The position numbers and the translations under genes are program-made. Below, one piece after another: positions 1 through 7,292 of a stretch of DNA of 7,754 bases. Source of the stretch: Chitinophagales bacterium (GTDB taxonomy: Bacteria; Bacteroidota; Bacteroidia; Chitinophagales; BACL12); assembly GCA_014380545.1 (NCBI GenBank), contig JACMJP010000512.1:1-7754 (forward strand), in the 5' to 3' direction. The notes beneath the pieces are model-generated. The model did not search any database. It was not told the origin of the DNA and saw nothing but the letters and a program-made list of their open reading frames with translations. Position 1 is the first letter of the stretch, and each line of letters opens with the position of its first letter.

Positions 1-340
1 TGTTTTGCTCTTTCACCATGTCAGCAACAGAACTTTGGCGGCTGCGTTGAGTTAGTGTGTCTTTTGATGCGTTATAGTAATATTGCGATTGAATTAATTC
101 CTGCTCAGTATCCCGGAGATCTTTCACCATTTTTACTCCGTTATTTGAATTCCAGATATAAAAAATTGCAATTACAACTAAAAAGAGAAAATAAGGAATG
201 TTTGCAATGAGCCAGTCCTGCTGCAGATAAGGAACATTATCAAGCGATTTAATTTTTGCAGATAAATTATCGCCCTTTTGTTTTTTTTGTTCAATTGAAG
301 AATTAATTTTTTCTTCAGAGTCTTTGGTTGTTTCTTTCAT
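1..340 (-). CDS. ftsL: FtsL-like cell division protein, C-terminus beyond window edge
   Basis: Reading leftward from the ATG at 338-340, an open frame of 113 codons runs off the window at position 1. The first 45 or so residues are polar and lysine/glutamate-rich. They are followed by one hydrophobic segment (about residues 47-63, around NIPYFLFLVVIAIFYIW) and then a polar helix ending near SRQSSVADMVKEQN. A short cytoplasmic tail, one membrane span and a periplasmic coiled-coil-like part fit the small bitopic divisome protein FtsL, which acts with FtsB and FtsQ to activate septal wall synthesis. The RQS-x-VA stretch and the place directly after rsmH match the FtsL-like family of Bacteroidota. 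The gap to rsmH is 54 nt. An AGGGAC sequence lies just before the ATG and could act as a ribosome binding site. The assignment rests on topology and gene order, because FtsL sequences diverge strongly. Confidence 0.8.
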   Translation of the reverse strand, partial: MKETTKDSEEKINSSIEQKKQKGDNLSAKIKSLDNVPYLQQDWLIANIPYFLFLVVIAIFYIWNSNNGVKMVKDLRDTEQELIQSQYYYNASKDTLTQRSRQSSVADMVKEQN

Positions 341-394
341 GTCCCTAATCCCGCAAGGGGACTTTGTTTATTCGTGAATTGAATAATTAATCTT

Positions 395-1297
395 TCATGT
401 TTTTACACCTACTCTCATTCTTGCACTTCTGCTTCTTGTATTTGTTTTAATCTCATTATCATCAGGTTCAATTGGTTTTTTTGTTATTATATTAAAATAC
501 TTTTCTTTATTTCCCTTTATATCTTCTTTTATTTCGCCTTCTGTATTTCCTGTTTTTAAAATATTTTTTACTATTCTGTCTTCCAGTGAATGATAACTTA
601 TCACAACTAATCTGCCGCCTGGTTTTAATACATCAATTGTTGATTGAAGCATCTCTTTCAGTGCATTCATTTCATCATTCACTTCTATTCTTATTGCCTG
701 GAACACCTGTGCTAAATATTTATTTAATTCACCCTTCACAACTGATTTAATTATTTCTTTAAGATCACTTGTTGTATTTATTTTGATTGCTGTTCTGTTA
801 TCTGCAATTGCTTCACTCAGTTGTTTTGAATTTCTTATTTCACCATACCTGCTAAAAATTTCCTGCAATTGTTTCCGGTTGTAATTATTTATTACATCTT
901 TCGCAGAAATTTTTTGAGCAGCATTCATTCGCATATCCAGGTCGGCATCAAACCTTGTTGAAAATCCTCTTTCTGCTTTATCAAACTGGTGGCTTGATAC
1001 GCCGAGGTCCGCAAGAATTCCATCTACTTTTTGTATTGCATGGAGGCGTAGAAATTTTTTTAGGTAGCGGAAATTTTCTTCAATCAGAATAAATCGTTCA
1101 TCTTCTATCTTATTTCCTGTTGCGTCTTTATCCTGATCAAATGCGAATAATTTTCCTTCTTTATTTAATCGATTTAAAATTTCTTTGCTGTGTCCTCCAC
1201 CGCCAAATGTCGCATCAACATAAATTCCATTTTCATCTTTTATTAAAGCATCAATGCTCTGATGTAAAAGAACGGGTATGTGATAAGTGTTACTCAT
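395..1297 (-). CDS. rsmH: 16S rRNA (cytosine(1402)-N(4))-methyltransferase RsmH (MraW)
   Basis: This enzyme transfers a methyl group from S-adenosylmethionine to N4 of C1402 in the decoding centre of 16S rRNA. Family hallmarks are visible along all 300 residues: HIPVLL near the N-terminus (6-11), the SAM-binding loop FGGGGHS (31-37), ADLGVSSHQFD (96-106), the inserted helical domain (about 110-200), RIEVNDEM (203-210), VISYHSLEDRIVK (232-244) and a basic tail RSRSARMRV (288-296). Length is normal for the family. The frame can be extended upstream to a GTG at 1309, but the ATG at 1295-1297 gives the usual N-terminus (MSNTYHIPVLL). It also places the start inside the end of mraZ: the two genes share ATGAGTAA (1290-1297), an 8-nt overlap that suggests translational coupling. 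No key residue is missing. Confidence 0.97.
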   Translation of the reverse strand: MSNTYHIPVLLHQSIDALIKDENGIYVDATFGGGGHSKEILNRLNKEGKLFAFDQDKDATGNKIEDERFILIEENFRYLKKFLRLHAIQKVDGILADLGVSSHQFDKAERGFSTRFDADLDMRMNAAQKISAKDVINNYNRKQLQEIFSRYGEIRNSKQLSEAIADNRTAIKINTTSDLKEIIKSVVKGELNKYLAQVFQAIRIEVNDEMNALKEMLQSTIDVLKPGGRLVVISYHSLEDRIVKNILKTGNTEGEIKEDIKGNKEKYFNIITKKPIEPDDNEIKTNTRSRSARMRVGVKT

Positions 1298-1784
1298 TTG
1301 GAGTTCCACCCATTACTTCTTCTGCTAATCCTGCAAAATCATCTGCATTCATTTCAATTGCTTTTTGATATGCTGCTTTATCCCATACTTCCACTTTATT
1401 TCCGAGTGAAAGCATTACAACATCTTTTTTTATTCCTGCATATTCCAATAATAATTTCGGGATGAGAATACGGTCAGTGATATCAATATTTAATTCGTTT
1501 GTTCCGCTCATAAATAAGCGAACGAAATCACGGTTCTTCTTAATGAATGTGTTTACTGAACTTACTTTTTTACTGATGATTTCCCATTGACTGACCGGAT
1601 AGATATCAAGGCACTTTTCAAGCCCACGGGTAATAATGAGTTTCTGCACTTTCCCCTCTACGCCTTCAGGCATTGTTACAGAACCTAACTCCAGTTCAGT
1701 TACCTGTTTCATGAGCACTGAAGGAAGTTTTACCCTCCCTTTCGGGTCAAGCGTACATTCATATTCTCCTATAAGTCCGGGCAA
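1290..1784 (-). CDS. mraZ: Transcriptional regulator MraZ, first gene of the dcw cluster
   Basis: MraZ is a DNA-binding protein with two SpoVT/AbrB-like swapped-hairpin halves. It forms a ring-shaped oligomer and regulates the division/cell wall cluster that it heads. The first half has GEYECTLDPKGRVKLP (6-21) with the DxKGR signature. The second has NIDITDRILIPKLLLEYAG (99-117), where the glycine before Arg105 is replaced by Asp, followed by LSLGNKVEVWDK (126-136). The 164 residues are slightly longer than the E. coli protein (152) because of a tail (DDFAGLAEEVMGG) of a kind I associate with Bacteroidota. The only start codon that gives the full first domain is TTG at 1782-1784. No ATG or GTG lies in frame between it and the upstream stop at 1827-1829, and the next internal Met (residue 25) would remove the first DNA-binding motif. 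The stop overlaps rsmH. Four operator-like boxes lie upstream. Confidence 0.95.
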   Translation of the reverse strand: MPGLIGEYECTLDPKGRVKLPSVLMKQVTELELGSVTMPEGVEGKVQKLIITRGLEKCLDIYPVSQWEIISKKVSSVNTFIKKNRDFVRLFMSGTNELNIDITDRILIPKLLLEYAGIKKDVVMLSLGNKVEVWDKAAYQKAIEMNADDFAGLAEEVMGGTPNE

Positions 1785-1831
1785 TGTTGTTCGTTTTTGT
1801 GGATTATGAACGTAAAAGTATTTAAATTATT

Positions 1832-1868
1832 CCACAAATAACCAAAATTTACCACTTTATACCACCAA
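1832..1868 (-). promoter_or_regulatory. Candidate MraZ operator: four TGG boxes at 10-bp spacing
   Basis: On the plus strand CCA occurs at 1832, 1842, 1852 and 1862. Read towards mraZ the boxes are GTGGT, GTGGT, TTGGT and GTGGA, each starting exactly 10 bp after the last, with AT-only spacers. Three or more TGGGN or GTGK repeats, one per helical turn and upstream of mraZ, are the known binding pattern of MraZ in E. coli and in mollicutes. A TACTTTTA sequence (1813-1820, minus strand) differs at one position from the Bacteroidota -7 element TAnnTTTG and lies about 30 nt before the TTG start, so the boxes would fall in the upstream promoter region. The boxes are seen directly; binding by MraZ is inferred from known practice in other phyla. 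Confidence 0.75.
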
Positions 1869-2053
1869 ATTTTTTTTCAACATTATTCCCACACCGAGAA
1901 ATGAACATGGTGTGTACTATTCTGAAACTATCTTGATGAAAGGGCTACCGACATTCTTAAAGAACTTAGAATGGGTGGTTTTGAACAATAATTTGTGGGA
2001 ATGAGAGAGGTTTGAGTTGCCGTATCTGTTCATTAAAAGTGATGAATGTTAAT

Positions 2054-5000
2054 CTATCTTTCAGGATGCAGCATATTCTCCCAGCGGAACAGTTCTTTTG
2101 TGCTTAATACTTTCTCAGCTTCATTAAGAGTTTGGCTGTTCCAAATTTTTAAACGATCCATATACGATACCTCAATACTAAATACGCCAAAATCCTCTAC
2201 TACTTTTCCCGTAATGAGATAACAGAATTTTCCTCTGAAGGGGTATTTTTTTGCAATGGGTGGAAAATGAATTGTATCAATCCACTCCCCTTTTTCATCA
2301 ATAAAAGTTCCGAAATACATGCGTTCACCACGAATGGTTGATGTAGGTTTTACTGTAACATAATATCCGATAACATTAATAACCTCGCCTTTATGTGCAG
2401 GAATATCTTTCGCATAGATGCATTGTATTGAATTAATCCTTGTATCATCAATTAATTTGAATGGTGATTGTAATGTGTAACCCAGAATTTTCATTTCATC
2501 CCACATATCCTCTTTTTCGCTTGTGTGTAATTCAGGAAATTGATAATTCAGAGATTGGTTATTTTTAAATAATTGCGGAAGTGGATTTGATTTTTTTGTT
2601 TTGTTCAATCTTTGATATGTTTCAATTAGCAACTTTTGTTTTGTAATTCCTGAAAAACGAAAAGCATTGAGTGTAATTAATATTTCAATTTGTTCAAGGC
2701 TTATCGCAACACGATTTAAAAAATCATTAAAACTTTCAAATAATCCATTTTTTATTCTTTCATCTAATATATGTTCAACTGTTTTCTGTTCTAAACTTTT
2801 TACATGAATAAATCCAAGATAAATAACATAACCATGAATTGTGGTTTCGTATAAACTATTATTGATACATACCGACTCAATTTTTGCTCCCAGCATTCGG
2901 GCTTCATGAATATATAATTCGGTGCTGTAAAAACCACCGAAATTATTGATAACACCTACCATAAATTCAAGTGGGTAATATGTTTTTAAATATAAGCTCT
3001 GATAACTTTCTACAGCATACGAAGCGGAATGTCCCTTTGCAAAAGAATATCCCGCAAAACTTTCTATCTGATGCCAAACATCTTTAGTTAATTCTTCACT
3101 ATGCCCTACTTCGTTGCAATTAGAAAAATATTTTCCCTTTATTTTTTCAAATTCCTCCTTTGATCTGTACTTGCCACTCATTCCTCTTCTTAAAACATCC
3201 GCTTCGCCTAAAGTTAGTTTTGCGAAATAATGCGCTACTTTAATTACATCTTCCTGATACACCATTACGCCATATGTATCGGGCATAATTTCTCCCATTA
3301 CTTTATGAATATTTTTTCTTTGTTCGGGAAACCGGTGTCGCAAAATAAATTCCCGCATCATACCACTCCTTGCAACACCCGGACGGATGATTGAACTGGC
3401 AGCAACAAGTGTGAGATAATTATCTACCTGCAGTTTCTTCATTAAGCCCCGCATTGCAGGAGACTCAATATAAAAACATCCGATAGCAGTTGCTTCTGCT
3501 AACTTTTTATTAAGTAAAGGATCATTTTTAAAATCATTGATACGATGAATATCTACGTCAATATTTTTATTTCTCTTTACAAGATCAACTGCTTCTTTTA
3601 TATGTCCTAATCCCCGCTGACTTAAGATATCAAATTTAAACAAACTAATATCTTCTGCCACATACATATCTATTTGCGAAGTTGAAAATCCTTTTGGAGG
3701 GAGATGTGTTGATGTGTAGTAATAAATAGGTTTATCGGAAATTAAAATGCCACCCGCATGAATACTTAAATGATTTGGAAAATCTTTTACAAGCTGACCA
3801 TATTTATAAATTGATTGTGTTAATTTATCAGGAGTTTTAGTTTGAACCGATACAAGCTCTTCACCATATAAACCAACCAATGCATCAATCTCCTGTTTCG
3901 GTAAGCCAAAAGTTTTTGCTACCTCCCTTATAAATGACCTTTCTTTAAATGTAGATAATGTTGCAAGTAATGCAACATGATCCTGACCATGTTTCTTAAA
4001 AATATAATCAATTACTGCATCACGATCTCTCCACGAAAAATCAAGATCAAAATCAGGTGGTGTTTCTCTGAATAAATTAATAAATCGCTCAAAATACAAG
4101 TCAAGGTCAATGGGATCCACATCTGTAATTTGCAGACAGTATGCGATTAAACTATTTGCACCGCTGCCCCTGCCAATACAAAAAAAATCCTTTTCTTTTG
4201 CAAACCGAATAATATCCCAGTTAATTAAGAAATAAGAGACAAATCCTTTTTCAATTATTATTTCCAATTCTTTATTGATGCGGTCATGAATTTGTTTTGT
4301 GATTTTAGAGTACCTTTTTTTTACACCTTCAAAAGTGAGGTTTGTAAGCAGATCAATATCATCCTTTTCATTACCGGTGTAATACTTTTTGTTTTTGTTT
4401 TCTTTAAAATCAAAATCAAAACTGCAATTATCAATTAATTTTTGTGTGTTAGCTAATAAATATTCAAAACTATCAAAGTCGGTTTGCAGTTGGTCGTAAG
4501 TTTTTAATATTTCATGTGGTGAAGCAATATGTTCTGGCTGGAGTTTGGTGATTATTGTATTATTATCAACGGCTCTTAGTATACGATGGATATTAAATTC
4601 GGTTTTATTGGTGAAGGTTACAGAATTGAGTGCTACTAATTTATCACTATATTTTTTTAAGGGAGAAAAAGCAAGCTTTGAAAGATCACTTTTTCGCACC
4701 CCGATAAATTCATTTTCTTTCAGGTTATATTCTTTATTTGCCTGAAAGGGATAAACTATATAACTGTTTTCAAACTCCGGAGCTGTATCGGGTATATTTG
4801 TTTTTTCATTTAAATGGTGAGACAAAAATTTATTTAATTGTGCAAAACCATCATGGTTTTTTGCAATCCCGATGAATTGCTGTTCATTTTCATTTCTGAA
4901 ATCAATTCCAAATTTGGGATGGACATCATATTTTTTTGCGTCTTTCAATAATTCAAAACAGCCTGAAGTATTATTAATATCTGTAAGAACAATATCCTTT

Positions 5001-5089
5001 ATTCCCAACTGATGCGATTGTTGCAGAATTTTTTGCGGTGACAATGTTCCGTAACGAAGACTATAATATGAGTGGATATTTATATACAT
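2054..5089 (-). CDS. DnaE-type DNA polymerase III alpha subunit, short accessory (DnaE2/ImuC-like) form
   Basis: This is a C-family replicative-type polymerase that probably extends primers past damage with the Y-family enzyme encoded just upstream. Order of parts: PHP domain (about 1-220); palm and fingers with GRGSGANSLIAY (306-317), the catalytic PDFDLDF (345-351; Asp346, Asp348) and the third Asp487 in KFDIL; HAGGILIS (444-451); IRPGVARSGM (568-577); QEDVIKVAHYF (612-622); FAGYSFAKGHSASYA (678-692); a helical region; and an OB-fold (about 903-980). At 1011 residues it is shorter than housekeeping DnaE (1160 in E. coli) and lacks the C-terminal tau-binding region. LPQLF (837-841) lies where DnaE carries its clamp-binding motif but lacks the leading Gln. 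The PHP metal ligands are largely replaced (Asn4 in HxH, TDI for TDH, ALNS for TND). The start is the ATG at 5087-5089; no other start lies in frame upstream. The gap to the dinB-like gene is 121 nt. The polymerase assignment is certain; the translesion role rests on context. Confidence 0.9.
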   Translation of the reverse strand: MYINIHSYYSLRYGTLSPQKILQQSHQLGIKDIVLTDINNTSGCFELLKDAKKYDVHPKFGIDFRNENEQQFIGIAKNHDGFAQLNKFLSHHLNEKTNIPDTAPEFENSYIVYPFQANKEYNLKENEFIGVRKSDLSKLAFSPLKKYSDKLVALNSVTFTNKTEFNIHRILRAVDNNTIITKLQPEHIASPHEILKTYDQLQTDFDSFEYLLANTQKLIDNCSFDFDFKENKNKKYYTGNEKDDIDLLTNLTFEGVKKRYSKITKQIHDRINKELEIIIEKGFVSYFLINWDIIRFAKEKDFFCIGRGSGANSLIAYCLQITDVDPIDLDLYFERFINLFRETPPDFDLDFSWRDRDAVIDYIFKKHGQDHVALLATLSTFKERSFIREVAKTFGLPKQEIDALVGLYGEELVSVQTKTPDKLTQSIYKYGQLVKDFPNHLSIHAGGILISDKPIYYYTSTHLPPKGFSTSQIDMYVAEDISLFKFDILSQRGLGHIKEAVDLVKRNKNIDVDIHRINDFKNDPLLNKKLAEATAIGCFYIESPAMRGLMKKLQVDNYLTLVAASSIIRPGVARSGMMREFILRHRFPEQRKNIHKVMGEIMPDTYGVMVYQEDVIKVAHYFAKLTLGEADVLRRGMSGKYRSKEEFEKIKGKYFSNCNEVGHSEELTKDVWHQIESFAGYSFAKGHSASYAVESYQSLYLKTYYPLEFMVGVINNFGGFYSTELYIHEARMLGAKIESVCINNSLYETTIHGYVIYLGFIHVKSLEQKTVEHILDERIKNGLFESFNDFLNRVAISLEQIEILITLNAFRFSGITKQKLLIETYQRLNKTKKSNPLPQLFKNNQSLNYQFPELHTSEKEDMWDEMKILGYTLQSPFKLIDDTRINSIQCIYAKDIPAHKGEVINVIGYYVTVKPTSTIRGERMYFGTFIDEKGEWIDTIHFPPIAKKYPFRGKFCYLITGKVVEDFGVFSIEVSYMDRLKIWNSQTLNEAEKVLSTKELFRWENMLHPER

Positions 5090-5210
5090 ATAAGCTTGAT
5101 GAAGCAGTTGGTAAATTATATTAACTGTTAATTCTGTTTGATGGTAAAATCTCTCCCATTATTTTCAATGAGTCTGCACCAATTAACCTAATTAGCCAAT
5201 TTTTTATTTC

Positions 5211-6398
5211 CTATTTCTTAATTCCATTGAATGGATTGAATTCCCTGAAATCATATCCCATCCCTGAAACTCTTTGTACAGCATTTTTTCCATGTTTATT
5301 TCTAATGAAATCCATTTCCTGGTACAAACGCAATAAATTTTCTGAATCTTCCAATAAATTAATTTGATGCCCTCCAAACACAAGTCCGCTGAATTTTACA
5401 CCAATCAACCTGATTAATACTCTTCTTTGATAAATCTTTTTAAATAATTCTTTTACGGTTGCAATTAAACTATGGTCAGTAGATGTATATGCTATCTTCT
5501 TTTGAATAGTATGTGTTTCAAAATCCGAATAACGAACTTTTACTGTGATGCATGATGTCAATTTATTTTCAGTACGCATTTGATATGCTAATTTTTCAGT
5601 CATGGCAGATATAATTGATCCTAATTTTTTTACATCAATAGTATCCTGATCAAATGTTTCTTCTGTTGAGATAGATTTTCTCTCGCTATAAGGTTCAATG
5701 GGTGTATTATCAATTCCGTTGGCTTTTTTCCAAATCGTTGTTCCGTTCTCTCCTAAAATGCTGGTCATAACAGGCATAGGCATTTGCTGGATGGTTTTAA
5801 TTTTAATGATGCCCATTTTTTTCAGTAGCTCGGTTGTTTTTTCGCCTACCATCGGAATTTTTCGTACATGCAGTGGCGCCAAAAAAGTTTTTTCTTCTCC
5901 ATAGTGGATCTGCATGCAATTATTTGGTTTCGCTTCACCTGTCGCTACCTTGGAAACTGTTTTATTTTCTGATAAACCGAATGAAATTGGTAAACCAGTT
6001 TCTTTAATAATTTTATTTCTTACATCCTGCATGTATTTAAATGTGCCGAAAAATTTTTCCATGCCCGTCATATCAATATAAAATTCGTCAACGGATGATT
6101 TTTCAAATACAGGCACATTCTCTTTAATTATATCTGTAACCATATTTGAATATTTTGAATAATGCTCATAGTCACCCCGAACAATTACTGCATGTGGACA
6201 CAACATTTTTGCAGTGCGAATGGGCATGGCTGAATGAATGCCATATGCCCTTGCTTCATAACTACAGGATGCTACAACTCCCCGATCACCATTTCCTCCC
6301 ACAAGCACAGGTTTATTTTTTAAGCGACTGTCTTTTAATCTTTCAACTGATACAAAAAATGTATCGAGGTCTATATGGACTAATGAATGTGAGAGCAT
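5211..6398 (-). CDS. dinB: Y-family DNA polymerase, DinB/Pol IV type
   Basis: This is a low-fidelity polymerase that copies past damaged bases. Counting from the ATG at 6396-6398 it has 395 residues: HIDLDTFFVSVE (8-19) with metal-binding Asp10 and the steric gate at Phe15; VVASCSYEARAYGIHSAMP (41-59); the catalytic SSVDEFYID (101-109; Asp104, Glu105); SFGLSENKTVSKVATGEAKP (139-158); the helix-hairpin-helix IPMVGEKTTELLKKMGI (181-197); a little-finger domain (about 240-340); and a C-terminal clamp-binding motif QINLL (345-349) followed by a charged tail. Because the acidic triad is intact it should be active, unlike ImuB of classical mutasomes. The frame extends upstream to a TTG at 6464 that would overlap the repressor gene, but the extra 22 residues do not resemble the family, so the ATG is preferred. 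That leaves a 52-nt gap after the repressor stop. The short spacing suggests one operon with the repressor and dnaE-like genes. Confidence 0.93.
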   Translation of the reverse strand: MLSHSLVHIDLDTFFVSVERLKDSRLKNKPVLVGGNGDRGVVASCSYEARAYGIHSAMPIRTAKMLCPHAVIVRGDYEHYSKYSNMVTDIIKENVPVFEKSSVDEFYIDMTGMEKFFGTFKYMQDVRNKIIKETGLPISFGLSENKTVSKVATGEAKPNNCMQIHYGEEKTFLAPLHVRKIPMVGEKTTELLKKMGIIKIKTIQQMPMPVMTSILGENGTTIWKKANGIDNTPIEPYSERKSISTEETFDQDTIDVKKLGSIISAMTEKLAYQMRTENKLTSCITVKVRYSDFETHTIQKKIAYTSTDHSLIATVKELFKKIYQRRVLIRLIGVKFSGLVFGGHQINLLEDSENLLRLYQEMDFIRNKHGKNAVQRVSGMGYDFREFNPFNGIKK

Positions 6399-6450
6399 GA
6401 TATTTATTTTATTACCCGTGATTCTGAAGTATGTTGTCTTAGACACCAAA

Positions 6451-7287
6451 TTAATTCCGCTCAATATTATCCAGCCTGTTTTTTAATACCTGAAGCTGCA
6501 TGGTTAAATCACCCACTAATTTATCAAGGTCATTTTTTTTCACGGGCATGTAAGTAGATAATTTACTTTTTACATACCATAGTTCTTTTATATTATCTGC
6601 ATCAACAGCTATTTCGGGATATGCATCATTATCACTCAATAAATACATTTTACCATCTGTATCAATTTTATTGATCACTCTTTTTACAAGTACATTATCA
6701 TTTGTTACAACAACATGAATATATCCTTCTCTGATATCTTTATAATGATCATCACAAAATCTTGCAATTACATAATCGCCATGTTGTAAACTATCCTGCA
6801 TACTATCTCCATCAATTTGAAAACAGCGAAATGTGCCGTTGCGGTAATCCGTTCCGGGTAATTTAAAAGCAGGTAATTCTTTATAAAACTCAGGCTCCAG
6901 GAATCTTGTTGGATAACCTGCGGCAGCTTTTGTATCCACCATTACAATATTTTCTTCCCCGGCATCATCCACCGTAATAACAAGGGGGCGATAAATAATT
7001 GTACCGCTGCCTTTTTCAATATCCCTTGTTGCTACTTCTTTTAATTGTTTGGAGAGGTCTCTATGCAGCAGCTCATCCAGCGAAATGTCAAATATTCTGA
7101 CAATTTCCAGTAATGTCTTGTGTCCGGGATTAGCAAGATTTGCTTCAATATTGGCGACAGCTGTTCTGCCGACGCTCAACATATCAGCAAGTTCCTGCTG
7201 ACTGATTTTTCTTTTACTGCGTAAGTGTTTGAGATTCTTTGCTAAATGATTCATATTCATTTGTTTTATTGGTTTATGATATGCCAT
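6451..7287 (-). CDS. XRE-family repressor with LexA-like S24 self-cleaving peptidase domain
   Basis: This is a two-domain repressor that probably controls the polymerase genes behind it. An HTH_3 (Cro/cI-type) domain fills about residues 14-75 (LAKNLKHLRSKRKISQQELADMLSVG...). A linker follows, then a peptidase S24 domain (about 115-245). Within it lie the likely scissile Ala123-Gly124 in KAAAGYP, the nucleophile Ser162 in GDSM and the general base Lys202 in VLVKRV. The C-terminal 30 residues (DLDKLVGDLTMQLQVLKNRL) look like a short coiled coil. In LexA and phage cI the same parts allow RecA-stimulated self-cleavage after DNA damage, so an SOS-type role is inferred. It is not LexA proper, whose DNA-binding domain is a winged helix. 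The start is uncertain: ATG at 7287, or Met10 (7260) or Met12 (7254), the latter two closer to the HTH domain and preceded by A-rich sequence. A tandem repeat array begins 5 bp upstream of the outermost ATG. Confidence 0.93.
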   Translation of the reverse strand: MAYHKPIKQMNMNHLAKNLKHLRSKRKISQQELADMLSVGRTAVANIEANLANPGHKTLLEIVRIFDISLDELLHRDLSKQLKEVATRDIEKGSGTIIYRPLVITVDDAGEENIVMVDTKAAAGYPTRFLEPEFYKELPAFKLPGTDYRNGTFRCFQIDGDSMQDSLQHGDYVIARFCDDHYKDIREGYIHVVVTNDNVLVKRVINKIDTDGKMYLLSDNDAYPEIAVDADNIKELWYVKSKLSTYMPVKKNDLDKLVGDLTMQLQVLKNRLDNIERN

Positions 7288-7292
7288 GGAGG

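Noticed and set aside
1120..1465. Two plus-strand open frames of 82 and 61 codons
   Set aside because: They lie antisense to rsmH and mraZ, which are clearly conserved genes, and their translations show no domain-like composition.
1890..1971. Possible hairpins CACACC/GGTGTG (1890-1914) and CATTCT/AGAATG (1950-1971) as terminator of the dnaE gene
   Set aside because: Stems are only 6 bp with loops of 10-13 nt and no T-run follows on the minus strand.
1936..2004. Short plus-strand frame MKGLPTFLKNLEWVVLNNNLWE
   Set aside because: Only 22 codons, no recognised similarity and no start signals; it may be chance or a decayed remnant.
4545..4745. Plus-strand open frame of 66 codons
   Set aside because: It is wholly antisense to the PHP region of the DnaE gene; a shadow frame.
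5181..5200. CTAATTAG palindrome and AATTA-rich stretch in the dinB-dnaE gap
   Set aside because: AT-rich low-complexity sequence makes an 8-bp palindrome likely by chance; no promoter consensus could be fitted to it.
5698..6400. Two plus-strand open frames of 68 and 84 codons
   Set aside because: Both are antisense to the Y-family polymerase gene, which has all family motifs on the minus strand.
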